Notes: generated by a model from the sequence alone, not told the origin. A DNA stretch of 64,000 nucleotides from Robertkochia solimangrovi (GCF_007279655.1 NZ_QKWN01000011.1:62001-126000), one strand, 5' to 3'; numbered from the stretch's first letter, positions 47,343-56,399 are shown. Program-made: numbers and translations.

Positions 47343-49037
47343 ATGAAAAAGTATTTGATCTATACAGGAATGCTGATCGCCGGATTGTTAATCGGGTACC
47401 TGTTATTTAATTCGAATGGAAACAACCATAATCACGAGGCAGAAAAGGAGGCCTCCGCACCAGAAACAAAATTCTGGACCTGTTCCATGCATCCTCAGAT
47501 CATGAAGACCGAACCCGGTGATTGTCCGATCTGTGGAATGGAACTAATCCCGGCAGATGCTAATGCCGACGGACTCACTGCAGCGCAATTCCGCATGTCG
47601 GAACATGCCATGGCGTTGGCAGATATCAACACGTTCCCGGTAGGGTCATCAGAAACAGAAAAAGGAACACTTACCCTTTCAGGAGAGATTCGTACGAATG
47701 AAAAGAGTGCTGCTGTTCAGTCCTCCTATTTTAAAGGAAGAATAGAAGAGCTAATGATCCGAAGTGAAGGAGAATCCGTTAAAATCGGACAAATGCTGGC
47801 ACGTATCTATTCTCCTGACCTCATCGCTGCACAACAGGAATTACTCACCGCTTCCAAATTAAAGTCCAGACAACCGGAATTATACCAGGCTGTACGTCAA
47901 AAGTTACTGAACTGGAAACTCAGTGAAAAACAAATAACAGCGGTAGAAAATTCTGGAAAAGTATCGGAATATTTCCCGGTCTATGCTACCATTTCCGGAA
48001 CGATATCGGCTAAATTAGTAGAAGAGGGTGACTATGTACAGACCGGACAGCCTCTATTTAAGATTGAAAAGCTTACCGATCTTTGGGCCATTTTCGATCT
48101 ATACGAAAGCGACCTGGGAGCTGTACAACAAGGGCAAAAAATGGAGATCATCACGAATGCATACCCTGGTAAAAGTTTTTCGGGAAATATCGATTTTATA
48201 GATCCGATACTGAACAGTCAGAAACGTACTGTAGAAATACGTGTTCAACTTCAAAACAATAATGGAGAACTAAAACCTGGTATGTTTGTTGAAGGCACCG
48301 TTCAGATTGCAAAAACTTCTGAAAAAGATGTACTCCTCGTACCGAAATCTTCGATATTATGGACTGGCAAACGCTCTGTGGTCTATGTAAAGTCTGCCGA
48401 TGCTCCGGTTTTTGAAATGAGAATTGTAACGTTGGGAGAAGATCTGGGTGATTCCTATATCATAAAGAGCGGACTTGAAAAAGGAGATCTTGTGGTAAGT
48501 CAGGGAACCTTTACCGTTGATGCAGCAGCTCAGCTACAGGGTAAGAAATCGATGATGAACAGAATGGAAAATGCGAAGGGTGAAACCATGCAAATGAATT
48601 TCAGCGCCAGATTTAAAGAACAGATGGATCCATTGTTACAGGAATACCTGAACTTACAGGAGGCCCTGGTAGGTTCGGATGCTGCAAAAGTTAAAGTATC
48701 TGCCACAAAGGCGGCTACGATCTTCGAACAACTCGATCGCTCAGGATTAGGAGCTATGGAAAATGAACATCTTAAGATGATCGGTTTTTTACTGGATAAG
48801 ACCAGTAATTCAACCGATCTGGAAGTGCAACGGGATGCGTTTGTCAATCTATCGGAACAGATGATAACTATCTATCGCTCCTTCCCGGACCTCGATCGTT
48901 CTTTATACGTCATCAATTGCCCAATGGCAAATCACAATAAGGGTGCAAACTGGCTTAGTGAGAATAAAGAAGTACTCAATCCATATTACGGAGAAGCGAT
49001 GTTAAAATGCGGAAGTGTAACCGAGGTATTGCAGTAA
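47343..49037 (+). CDS. CusB-like periplasmic adaptor fused to DUF3347
   Basis: The protein is 564 aa from ATG 47343; the longer GTG reading lies inside the ATPase gene. An N-terminal helix anchors it. A metal-binding module follows (FWTCSMHPQIMKTEPGDCPI then CGMELIP). The adaptor core has the lipoyl/barrel-sandwich and beta-barrel features (TLSGEIRTNEKSAAVQSSYF, YATISGTISAKLVEEGDYVQ, VRVQ-like strands, GLEKGDLVVSQGTF). The last ~130 residues are a DUF3347 domain ending INCPMANHNKGANWLS ... MLKCGSVTEV. It links CusA to the TolC-like channel and may deliver metal. It is the last gene of the cluster. Confidence 0.93.
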   Translation: MKKYLIYTGMLIAGLLIGYLLFNSNGNNHNHEAEKEASAPETKFWTCSMHPQIMKTEPGDCPICGMELIPADANADGLTAAQFRMSEHAMALADINTFPVGSSETEKGTLTLSGEIRTNEKSAAVQSSYFKGRIEELMIRSEGESVKIGQMLARIYSPDLIAAQQELLTASKLKSRQPELYQAVRQKLLNWKLSEKQITAVENSGKVSEYFPVYATISGTISAKLVEEGDYVQTGQPLFKIEKLTDLWAIFDLYESDLGAVQQGQKMEIITNAYPGKSFSGNIDFIDPILNSQKRTVEIRVQLQNNNGELKPGMFVEGTVQIAKTSEKDVLLVPKSSILWTGKRSVVYVKSADAPVFEMRIVTLGEDLGDSYIIKSGLEKGDLVVSQGTFTVDAAAQLQGKKSMMNRMENAKGETMQMNFSARFKEQMDPLLQEYLNLQEALVGSDAAKVKVSATKAATIFEQLDRSGLGAMENEHLKMIGFLLDKTSNSTDLEVQRDAFVNLSEQMITIYRSFPDLDRSLYVINCPMANHNKGANWLSENKEVLNPYYGEAMLKCGSVTEVLQ

Positions 49038-49075
49038 AAACAGATACATTGTGAAGATCGACTTTTTACAGGACC

Positions 49076-49106
49076 GAAAAAGAAAGGAATTAATCCTTTC
49101 TTTTTC
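49076..49106. terminator. Perfect 13-bp hairpin after the metal cluster
   Basis: GAAAAAGAAAGGA (49076-49088), loop ATTAA, TCCTTTCTTTTTC (49094-49106). The T-rich right arm suits termination of the plus-strand efflux operon. The loop contains the stop codon of the small minus-strand ORF at 49090-49197. Confidence 0.75.
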
Positions 49107-49197
49107 TGATCTTTTGATATAGTCTTATGACATAAACGAGCCAGAACAAAAAAATTGAACCGATAACTAACGAATAAGTCCATAAAAGCTCTGACAT
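49090..49197 (-). CDS. Short single-pass membrane protein, 35 aa (candidate)
   Basis: ATG at 49197 opens 35 codons ending at TAA. The peptide begins MSELLWTYSLVIGSIFLFWL, then VYVIRLYQKIRKRKD. It is one hydrophobic helix with a basic cytosolic tail, typical of bacterial small membrane proteins that fit next to larger membrane complexes. A palindrome lies just upstream and its stop is in the loop of a terminator hairpin. I recognise no family. It was called by eye on layout alone. Confidence 0.4.
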   Translation of the reverse strand: MSELLWTYSLVIGSIFLFWLVYVIRLYQKIRKRKD

Positions 49198-49217
49198 CCT
49201 GGTCCTGATTATAATGT

Positions 49218-49234
49218 ATCCGGTTAAACCGGAT
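49218..49234. promoter_or_regulatory. 8-bp palindrome upstream of the 35-aa ORF
   Basis: ATCCGGTT-A-AACCGGAT, perfect arms with a 1-nt centre, 20 nt upstream of the small-ORF start on the minus strand. It may be an operator; no regulator is visible nearby. Confidence 0.35.
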
Positions 49235-49491
49235 CTGAAGCAAAATCGAATTGACTAAAATGTGCTTAAAAATTATTCCGGGCAAGCCAATTTTTGTAAA
49301 CCAGTAAACTTGTGGCCGGCACGCAGACTAAAGAAGTTAACACATTGATTACCAATGATATTGATGATTTTGCAATACTGCAAGTTAAGAAAAAATTAAC
49401 ATATATTTCACACTAAAAATGCAGTTCGTATCATCGGTGATCATTTTTAAGGATTTTGAAGAAATAACCTTTTTTATTTATTAAAAAACAA
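49235..49491. other. Non-coding stretch between two small genes
   Basis: A/T rich, with no ORF, hairpin or RNA gene recognised on either strand beyond scattered short words. Confidence 0.4.
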
Positions 49492-49518
49492 AAAAAGTGC
49501 CTGTCTAAAGCACTTTTT
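49492..49518 (-). terminator. Rho-independent terminator for the 43-aa gene
   Basis: AAAAAGTGC (49492-49500) pairs with GCACTTTTT (49510-49518) over 9 bp with a 9-nt loop. Minus-strand RNA then reads into a U-rich run. It lies 29 nt after the stop of the small gene at 49548-49679, which supports that gene. Confidence 0.8.
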
Positions 49519-49547
49519 ATCGGTATTAATTTATAGTCTTATATATC

Positions 49548-49679
49548 TTAAGCTGTGACTCCTAATAAATTAAAAAGAAATGAAATTAATACCCATGATA
49601 GCACTGCTACCAAACTAAATACTACGACTTTTAAAGCGTAGATTAAAAAAGAAGATTCGCTATGTAATGTGTGCCCCAT
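49548..49679 (-). CDS. Short single-pass membrane protein, 43 aa
   Basis: ATG at 49679 opens 43 codons: MGHTLHSESSFLIYALKVVV followed by FSLVAVLSWVLISFLFNLL. A polar N-terminus is followed by one long hydrophobic segment. A good terminator follows at 49492-49518, which argues the ORF is transcribed alone. No family is recognised. It is the better supported of the two small genes in this gap. Confidence 0.55.
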   Translation of the reverse strand: MGHTLHSESSFLIYALKVVVFSLVAVLSWVLISFLFNLLGVTA

Positions 49680-49806
49680 AATGAAAGATTTAATTGTTGA
49701 TAAAAATTTGATGTATTTGGGGCTGTAATAATGTTGGTAATTTACGTATTATTTTGAAATATTCCAAATAATAATCAAACTTTTAGCGCTGAATACGAGA
49801 GAATTA

Positions 49807-50898
49807 TCATACAATATCCATCCATTCACCACCATTATCAGCTGAATCAAAGATCGCATTGACCACCACAATATCCCGCATTCCTTCTTCTCCGGACACC
49901 ATAACCGTAGAATTATTCATTATTGCCATTGCATCATCATCCATTTGTTGTGCCTGCTGATTGCCAGGCCATGCGTGTAGTTCTTTTCCGTCACTGGTTT
50001 CACCCTGTACTCCGGTATACGATTGCATGGGTGCAAGAAAGAAATTTCCAGATTCACAGGTGACATCGAGTTTGTTGATATTCTCCGCAAAAGAAGTCTT
50101 ACCGGTAGCGATCAATCCATTCTTAAATCGCAATTTAAAAGTGGTAATCTCATCTACATTTCTGAACACATCAGGTCTTGTGGTTTCATGTGCAGCACTT
50201 ACGGCCACAGGCTCCAAACCTGTAGTGTAACGTATCGCATTGATACAATATACGCCCATATCATATAATGCTCCCCCTCCCATATCCTTTTGTAATCTCC
50301 AGTAATCGGAATAGCCTCCCCCATACCGAAATCCCGCAACAGCATCCAATGCAGTAATACTTCCATAAGGTTTGGTTTCCGACCATTTCATAATCAGTTT
50401 GGTGTTCGGCTCATGCTGCATTCTGTATCCGATACTTAGTTTTACCTTATTTCGGTTACAGGCATCGATGATCTTCCTGCATTCTTCTGCATTGATGGCC
50501 ATGGGCTTTTCACACCATACATGTTTCCCTGCTTCAGCAGCCATTATTGCATATTTCATATGAAGACTATTAGGCAAAACAACATAGACCACATCGATCT
50601 CATCATTATCAGCAATGGTGTGCATATTCTCATAATTATAAACATTACCATCTGTGATGCCATATTTCTCCTGCCAAACCGGAATTTTTTCAGGACTTCC
50701 GGTGACGATTCCCTTTAGTTCACAATGCAAGGTCTTTTGCAGGGCCGGAGCGAGCAGGTCTCTGCTGTAATACCCCAATCCTACCAGGGCTACGCCCAGC
50801 TTCTTCTTTGGCCTCAACATACCGAAAGTTGGAAAGGATAAGGTGCTGAAAGCAGCTATTGCTGCCGATTGTACTAAAAACTCTCTTCGATTTGACAT
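49807..50898 (-). CDS. Gfo/Idh/MocA-family oxidoreductase with Tat-type signal
   Basis: This 363-aa protein begins MSNRREFLVQSAAIAAFSTL. RR with F-L and a hydrophobic run is a Tat signal, so it is probably exported folded with its cofactor. The Rossmann motif is GLGYYS, the family EKP motif is at HVWCEKPMA, and the C-terminal alpha/beta dimer domain follows (EITTFKLRFKNGLIATGKTS). It should oxidise or reduce a sugar or related alcohol with NAD(P). The substrate is unknown. It is 10 nt after the CBS-domain synthase gene, in the same operon. Confidence 0.9.
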   Translation of the reverse strand: MSNRREFLVQSAAIAAFSTLSFPTFGMLRPKKKLGVALVGLGYYSRDLLAPALQKTLHCELKGIVTGSPEKIPVWQEKYGITDGNVYNYENMHTIADNDEIDVVYVVLPNSLHMKYAIMAAEAGKHVWCEKPMAINAEECRKIIDACNRNKVKLSIGYRMQHEPNTKLIMKWSETKPYGSITALDAVAGFRYGGGYSDYWRLQKDMGGGALYDMGVYCINAIRYTTGLEPVAVSAAHETTRPDVFRNVDEITTFKLRFKNGLIATGKTSFAENINKLDVTCESGNFFLAPMQSYTGVQGETSDGKELHAWPGNQQAQQMDDDAMAIMNNSTVMVSGEEGMRDIVVVNAIFDSADNGGEWMDIV

Positions 50899-50908
50899 AT
50901 CATCTTAA

Positions 50909-52261
50909 TTAAATGGCACTGATTATATCGTGACGGGTTATAATATCATAGGCGCCACCTGTAAGCTGTACCAAAACCGCTTTATTCTTACGATTGATCA
51001 GTCTGGCAGCGGTTTCCAGTGTTGCTGTGGCAGGTAAAATCGGGAAGGGTTCCTGCATCAATTCTTTCACCGATAAATTACCGATATCACGGTTGCCGAT
51101 AAAAGCCTTTAAAAGTGTTCGTTCATCCAGTGACCCTGCAAATCCTTCGGCATCCTTTACCGGCATTTGAGAAATATCGAAATGCCTCATCCTGTCAATT
51201 GCCTGATATACCAATTCTTCAGTTCGTACAGTGATCAGTTCTCTCTCTGAATGTAACAGATCAGAAACGGTGCGAATCTCGGAACTGATAAAACCGTGAT
51301 CCTGCATCCAGCTATCGTTAAACATCTTTCCCACATAGCGGGTTCCTGAATCGGCGATAACCGCTACTATGATCTCCCCTTCCTTAAAATTAGCAGACAA
51401 TTGTTCGATTCCCCGAATCACCGCTCCGGAGGAATTTCCTCCTAAAATCCCTTCTTCTCTTGCCAGACGCCGGGTATACACCGCAGCATCACGATCTGTG
51501 ACCTTGGTAAAACCATCGATAATTTTGAAATCAACATTAGCAGGAAGGATATCCTCCCCTATACCCTCGGTTATATATGGGTAGATCTCATCAGGATCAA
51601 AAATTCCTGTCTCATGATATTTCTTAAAAACCGATCCGTAGCTATCCACTCCCCAAATTCGAATATTTGGATTCTTCTCCTTCAGGTATTTCCCTACACC
51701 ACTGATCGTTCCTCCTGTACCCACACCAGTGATGAAATGATCGATTTTCCCATCGGTCTGCTCCCAGATTTCCGGTCCAGTGGATTCATAATGTGCCCGG
51801 CTGTTTGAAGGGTTGTCATATTGATTCACGTACCATGAGCCCGGGGTTTCCTCAGCTAATCTTTTAGATACGGAGTAATAAGATCTGGGATCTTCCGGTG
51901 CAACACTGGTAGGACAAACGACCACTTCAGCACCCACTGCCCGAAGAATATCAACTTTCTCCTTCGATTGCTTATCGTTGATCACACAGATCATTCGATA
52001 TCCTTTGACCACAGCCGCCAGGGCGAGTCCCATTCCTGTATTCCCACTGGTACCTTCAATGATTGTACCTCCTGGTAAAAGGCGGCCGTCTTTTTCAGCA
52101 TCCCCGACCATTTTGACAGCAATGCGATCTTTGATCGAATTTCCGGGATTGAGATATTCGATCTTAGCTAATACGGTTCCGTTAACAGCAGCACACATGT
52201 GGTTCAATCGCACTAGTGGAGTATGGCCAACCGCCCCCATAATATTTTCAAAGAATTTCAT
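50909..52261 (-). CDS. Cystathionine beta-synthase-like PLP enzyme with CBS domains
   Basis: In this 450-aa protein, residues 1-320 are a fold-type-II PLP enzyme with the Schiff-base Lys44 (NPGNSIKDRIAVK), GTSGNTGMGLALAA and the phosphate-cradle GVGTGGTISGVGKYLKEKNP. Residues about 330-450 hold two CBS motifs (VYQAIDRMRHFDISQMPV and LETAARLINRKNKAVLV), which often bind adenosyl compounds and regulate. This is the bacterial cystathionine beta-synthase / O-acetylserine sulfhydrylase arrangement. Homocysteine or sulfide as acceptor cannot be told apart here. It is first in the operon with the Gfo/Idh/MocA gene. Confidence 0.92.
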   Translation of the reverse strand: MKFFENIMGAVGHTPLVRLNHMCAAVNGTVLAKIEYLNPGNSIKDRIAVKMVGDAEKDGRLLPGGTIIEGTSGNTGMGLALAAVVKGYRMICVINDKQSKEKVDILRAVGAEVVVCPTSVAPEDPRSYYSVSKRLAEETPGSWYVNQYDNPSNSRAHYESTGPEIWEQTDGKIDHFITGVGTGGTISGVGKYLKEKNPNIRIWGVDSYGSVFKKYHETGIFDPDEIYPYITEGIGEDILPANVDFKIIDGFTKVTDRDAAVYTRRLAREEGILGGNSSGAVIRGIEQLSANFKEGEIIVAVIADSGTRYVGKMFNDSWMQDHGFISSEIRTVSDLLHSERELITVRTEELVYQAIDRMRHFDISQMPVKDAEGFAGSLDERTLLKAFIGNRDIGNLSVKELMQEPFPILPATATLETAARLINRKNKAVLVQLTGGAYDIITRHDIISAI

Positions 52262-52353
52262 TTAGCCCCTCATTTTCAATAATTTCCCTTTAAGAAAATT
52301 ACGGAAAAAAAAGCATTTGAAGAAGCTCCGTTGAAATGGGGATAAAATACAGG

Positions 52354-53589
52354 TTACTCAAACCTGATGGAACGTGCCGGCGAAATCTTTGAGATAATAT
52401 AAGAAGGAATGAGCAACATTAGCAGGCAAAGCAATAAGGTTCCGATATTCAAAATCACAATATGCCAGGGATCGATCAGCACGGGAGCAGTTGAGACATA
52501 ATACGTGGATGGATCCAATGGAATAACCTTAAAGTAATTTTGAACCAATAAAATAGTTAGTCCGATAATATTCCCCCAGAATAGTCCGATCCCGATCAAA
52601 TACGCTGCATTGATCAGGAAGATCTTACGAATACTCCAGTTCGACATGCCTTGCGATTTCAGTATACCGATCATGGGCGTTCGTTCAAGAATGAGAACGA
52701 GCAATGCTGTGATCATATTGATTCCTCCAACGATGATCATGATACCGATAATGATGGCTATATTAAAATCAAATAGTGAAAGCCATTCAAAGATCGTGAA
52801 GTACTTGTCAGCGATCGTTTGTGAATCGAGCGTTGATAAGGTCTTGCCATAAACCTCCCGTCCAATGTTCTTGAGGTTATCAAAATCATCTACGAATACT
52901 TCAAAGGACCCTACCTCATCTTCTTTCCATTTGTTCATACGCTGAATATGTCGAAGGTCTACGAACATGTAGTTGGCATCGAAGTCCTGAAATCCGCTGT
53001 CATAGATTCCCACGATCCTGAACTTGATCTGATTGGGAATATCTCCACCATCATCTTTTAAAAAGAAGGCCCAAAAATCATCTCCCACATCCAGCTTCAA
53101 CCGGGAAGCAAGATAATTAGAGATCAAAGCCTCCTCATTGCGCTTATTGTTGTAGTCAGGAAGTCGCCCTTTGATAAGAAATTCTTTAAAGGGCTCCCAA
53201 TTATAATCTTTTCCTACGCCTTTAGCAATCACCCCTTCAAACGTCTCATCGGTCCGGATTATTCCGCCTTTGGTAGCCACGGCCTGAATGTGACTGATTC
53301 CTTTTACCGTGTTGAATTCAGGGTAAAAATCCTGATGGATCGAAACCGGGTTAACGGAGACATCAGAGGTGTTATTATCATAATTAAAGATCTGAATATG
53401 ACCGTTGAAGGCAGAAACCTTTTCTCTGATCTTTTGCTGTAATCCGATACCCGTTGCCACGGCGATCATCATCATGATGAGTCCGAGTGCAATTGCCACG
53501 ATAGCAATTTTTATAATTGGTGCCGAAATACTACTTTTATGCTCCTTACCTCTAATCAGGCGTTTGGCGATAAAGAATTCTAAATTCAA
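52354..53589 (-). CDS. FtsX/LolE-type ABC transporter permease, TTG start
   Basis: This 411-aa inner-membrane permease has four hydrophobic segments: one near residues 25-50 (KIAIVAIALGLIMMMIAVAT) and three in the C-terminal third. The long periplasmic domain lies between them (about 55-265). The end ISKISPARSIRFE is the typical LolC/E/FtsX family finish. The frame has no ATG upstream. The only sensible start is TTG 53589 (LEFFIAKRLIRGKEHK is the family opening). It probably works with an ATPase encoded elsewhere, exporting lipoproteins or a similar cargo. Its start is 3 nt from that of the divergent DUF1343 gene. Confidence 0.9.
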   Translation of the reverse strand: MNLEFFIAKRLIRGKEHKSSISAPIIKIAIVAIALGLIMMMIAVATGIGLQQKIREKVSAFNGHIQIFNYDNNTSDVSVNPVSIHQDFYPEFNTVKGISHIQAVATKGGIIRTDETFEGVIAKGVGKDYNWEPFKEFLIKGRLPDYNNKRNEEALISNYLASRLKLDVGDDFWAFFLKDDGGDIPNQIKFRIVGIYDSGFQDFDANYMFVDLRHIQRMNKWKEDEVGSFEVFVDDFDNLKNIGREVYGKTLSTLDSQTIADKYFTIFEWLSLFDFNIAIIIGIMIIVGGINMITALLVLILERTPMIGILKSQGMSNWSIRKIFLINAAYLIGIGLFWGNIIGLTILLVQNYFKVIPLDPSTYYVSTAPVLIDPWHIVILNIGTLLLCLLMLLIPSYIISKISPARSIRFE

Positions 53590-53592
53590 TTT

Positions 53593-54855
53593 ATGATCAG
53601 ATTTAACAGCTTCAAAAATACATTTTTATTCTTGTTTTTGACATGTATCGCATGTGGCAATACCACAACCCAAAAATCCGGAGCTAATTCCGATTCCCGA
53701 AACGAAGGTGAAACATCGGTCACAGAGAGCACCGTAGTCGATCCTATTGTAACTGGTGCTGAAAGAATTGCAGCATATTTGCCGTTACTAAAAGATAAGA
53801 AAGTTGGAGTTATTGCCAACCCCACATCGATAATTCAAGGTTCAAAGGAAACCGATCCCCCTACCCATCTGGTCGATTCGTTACTGGCTTCAGGAATTGA
53901 TATCGTACGTGTATTTTCACCGGAACACGGCTTCAGAGGCAATGTAGATGCTGGCGAGGAAATCAGTGACGGAAGCGACAGCAAAACCGGACTTCCCATA
54001 ATTTCATTATATGGAAAGAACAAAAAACCACTACCCGATCAATTAAAAGGTCTCGATATTCTGGTTTTTGACATTCAGGATGTTGGGGTACGATTCTATA
54101 CGTATATCTCTACCCTCCATTATGTGATGGAAGCCTGTGCGGAGGAAGGTAAGAAATTGATCGTTCTTGATCGTCCGAATCCCAATTGCAGCTATATCGA
54201 CGGACCGGTACTCGAAAAAAAACACAGCAGCTTTTTGGGAATGCATGAAGTCCCGTTGGTCTATGGCATGACGATCGGAGAATATGCGCAAATGATCAAT
54301 GGCGAAAAATGGTTAAAGAATGGTGTTCATTGCGATCTCGAAGTGATAACCTTGAAAAACTATAACCGGGAAATGAGTTACAGCCTGCCGATCCGCCCCT
54401 CTCCCAACCTTCCAAACGATCAGTCTATCGCTTTATATCCGGGGCTTGGACTCTTCGAAGGTACAACGATCAATGCAGGACGAGGAACTTCCTATCAATT
54501 TCAACGATACGGAGCACCGGAACTCGATCCGGAAGTTTTTGAATTTTCCTATGTTCCCGAACCGAATTTCGGTTCAAAGAGTCCGAAACACCAGGGAGAA
54601 AAATGTTATGGTGAAGATCTCAGTTCGATAACTCCCCCTCAAAAGGTAAACCTGGGATGGATCATGAAAGCCTATAATCACAGTAACGATAAAGAGAAAT
54701 TCTTTCTTACCGCTTCCTTTACCAAACATGCGGGAACGGAATCACTTCAGGAACAGATTGTATCGGGAGTTAGTGAGACGGCGATACGACTTACATGGAA
54801 ACCTGCAATCGATAATTTTAAAAAGATACGCGCAGCTTATCTTCTTTATCCCTGA
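53593..54855 (+). CDS. DUF1343/NamZ-family exported glycosidase
   Basis: This 420-aa protein has an N-terminal signal ending in a likely lipobox (CIAC, Cys21). The DUF1343 domain is complete: VGVIANPTSI, RVFSPEHGFRGNVDAGEEI, GLPIISLYGKNKKP, DIQDVGVRFYTYISTLHYVM, DRPNPN and SIALYPGLGLFEGT. The characterised B. subtilis member NamZ removes N-acetylmuramic acid from muropeptides, so a role in cell-wall sugar recycling is inferred. Its start is 3 nt from the divergent permease start. It overlaps the convergent sterol-desaturase gene by 10 bp. Confidence 0.9.
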   Translation: MIRFNSFKNTFLFLFLTCIACGNTTTQKSGANSDSRNEGETSVTESTVVDPIVTGAERIAAYLPLLKDKKVGVIANPTSIIQGSKETDPPTHLVDSLLASGIDIVRVFSPEHGFRGNVDAGEEISDGSDSKTGLPIISLYGKNKKPLPDQLKGLDILVFDIQDVGVRFYTYISTLHYVMEACAEEGKKLIVLDRPNPNCSYIDGPVLEKKHSSFLGMHEVPLVYGMTIGEYAQMINGEKWLKNGVHCDLEVITLKNYNREMSYSLPIRPSPNLPNDQSIALYPGLGLFEGTTINAGRGTSYQFQRYGAPELDPEVFEFSYVPEPNFGSKSPKHQGEKCYGEDLSSITPPQKVNLGWIMKAYNHSNDKEKFFLTASFTKHAGTESLQEQIVSGVSETAIRLTWKPAIDNFKKIRAAYLLYP

Positions 54856-55694
54856 GCGTCCTTTTTTTCGATCGTTTTTTCGAGATGCTTGTTACCTTTG
54901 AATGGAAGGGTAAGTAACCTACCGATCCGGGTTTGAGAATCCACTTCCGGACAGGTATCAACTCCATAGATGATCTTTTTGGGTTCCAAAACTGAAAATG
55001 TTCCAAAAATACGATCCCAAAAAGAAAAGATATTGCCGTAATTCGTATCGGTATATGGAAGCTTATAATGATGATGAACCTTATGCATATCGGGAGAAAC
55101 GATAACCCAACTGATCATACTGTCCAGAACATCCGGCAATTTAATATTGGCATGATTGAATTGAGACAACACTACTGAAACCGACTGATAAAGTAATACA
55201 TAAGCAACGGGTACACCTCCCAAAAATACAGCAAGTGTAGTACAGGCAAACCGGATTACACTTTCTCCCGGATGATGTCGGTTTGCGGTTGTGGTATCAA
55301 CGCACGTATCGGTATGATGAATTAGATGAAGTCGCCAAAACGGTTTGATCTTATGTTGGATCCAATGGGCGAACCAGGCACCGACAAGATCAAGAATCAG
55401 TAAGGCGATACATACCTGCACCCATAACGGAAGCTCAAACCATTGCAGCACACCAAACTTATGCTGTAACGTCCAGTTACTGGTCATAAACAGCAAAAAT
55501 GCAAGAATGAAATTTACGATAATAGTGGTCAGTGTAAAAAAGAGGTTAGGCCATGCATGTCTGAATTTCCGGTAATCGAACCGGAAAAGTGGAATGATAT
55601 ATTCAAGAACCCAAAAAAAGGTAATCCCTCCTACCAGAATAAGGCTGCGGTGAGAAGAAGGAATGGTTTCAAAATATGCGATAAGATTTTCCAT
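54846..55694 (-). CDS. Sterol desaturase/fatty acid hydroxylase-family membrane protein
   Basis: This 282-aa membrane protein has several helices (about 15-35, 50-70, 90-110) and the di-iron His clusters: His110-x3-His114 (HWIQH), His123/126/127 (LHLIHH), RHHPGE (140-141) and DMHKVHHHYKLP. The C-terminal end is charged. The superfamily oxidises or hydroxylates lipids, and in Bacteroidota the members are often of unknown substrate (perhaps a fatty acid, carotenoid or sterol-like lipid). It converges on the DUF1343 gene with a 10-bp overlap. The gap to the YkgJ-type gene upstream is 24 nt, so it may be co-transcribed. Confidence 0.92.
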   Translation of the reverse strand: MENLIAYFETIPSSHRSLILVGGITFFWVLEYIIPLFRFDYRKFRHAWPNLFFTLTTIIVNFILAFLLFMTSNWTLQHKFGVLQWFELPLWVQVCIALLILDLVGAWFAHWIQHKIKPFWRLHLIHHTDTCVDTTTANRHHPGESVIRFACTTLAVFLGGVPVAYVLLYQSVSVVLSQFNHANIKLPDVLDSMISWVIVSPDMHKVHHHYKLPYTDTNYGNIFSFWDRIFGTFSVLEPKKIIYGVDTCPEVDSQTRIGRLLTLPFKGNKHLEKTIEKKDAQG

Positions 55695-55718
55695 CGCTAA
55701 AAGATAAACAGAAATTAT

Positions 55719-56225
55719 CTACTTAGGGATACGCTTTTTCATTTCTTCCACTATGCGATAAGCAGCAGGACAAATTGCGACGTTCTTCAACGTAAGGTTT
55801 GCGATCTGATGAAATTTCTTTCGGTCGGTATGCGGATATTCCCGACAAGCCTTAGGGCGTACCTCATAGATCATACAAAAATTATCGTGTCCAAGAAATG
55901 TACAGGGTACTTGCTGTAAGACATAATCATTATCTTCATCGACTCTGAGATACTGATCTATGAATTGCTGAGGCTTCATCTTCATAAACTTTGAGATTCT
56001 TTCGATATCTGCATTGGTAAACAAAGGTCCCGTGGTCTTACAACAATTCGCGCATTCCAGGCAATCGGTATTTGCAAAGGTTTCATCGTGAAGTTCCTGC
56101 ATGATATAGTCGAGATCCTTTGGCGGCTTTTTTCTTAGCTTGCTAAAGTATTTCTTATTCTCGGTTTGTTTTACCGCTGCCATTTTAGGCAGGTTTTCGA
56201 TCAGGTCCTTCATATTTTCTCGCAT
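55719..56225 (-). CDS. YkgJ-type cysteine-cluster protein
   Basis: This 168-aa cytosolic protein has the start choice M1 (56225) or M5 (56213). It contains the CxxCxxCC cluster at Cys55/58/61/62 (DCLECANCC). Further cysteines lie at 108, 117, 127 and 152 (VPCTF, NFCMIY, KACREYP, AICPAA). This is the YkgJ/Fe-S-or-zinc cluster family; function is unproven. The spacing to the sterol-desaturase gene suggests a shared transcript. Confidence 0.88.
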   Translation of the reverse strand: MRENMKDLIENLPKMAAVKQTENKKYFSKLRKKPPKDLDYIMQELHDETFANTDCLECANCCKTTGPLFTNADIERISKFMKMKPQQFIDQYLRVDEDNDYVLQQVPCTFLGHDNFCMIYEVRPKACREYPHTDRKKFHQIANLTLKNVAICPAAYRIVEEMKKRIPK

Positions 56226-56301
56226 ACTTCCGGATCAAGGATCCGAATTGATGTAACAAAATACAAATTTAAGAAAGTTTGTTTCGGCATCAATCAGGAA
56301 A

Positions 56302-56369
56302 ACAATGTAACATGTTACATCGTTACATTGTTACGCTGTTACATGGATACCCTGTTGCATTGTAAAAAA
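56302..56369. repeat. GTTAC/GTAAC-rich repeat tract, third copy
   Basis: It contains TGTAACATGTTACAT, a near-perfect palindrome, then CGTTACATTGTTACG and related words. Composition is like 10493-10600 and 13021-13089. Confidence 0.55.
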
Positions 56370-56399
56370 TAATGCAGAAATCAGGAAAGCGTAAAACAG

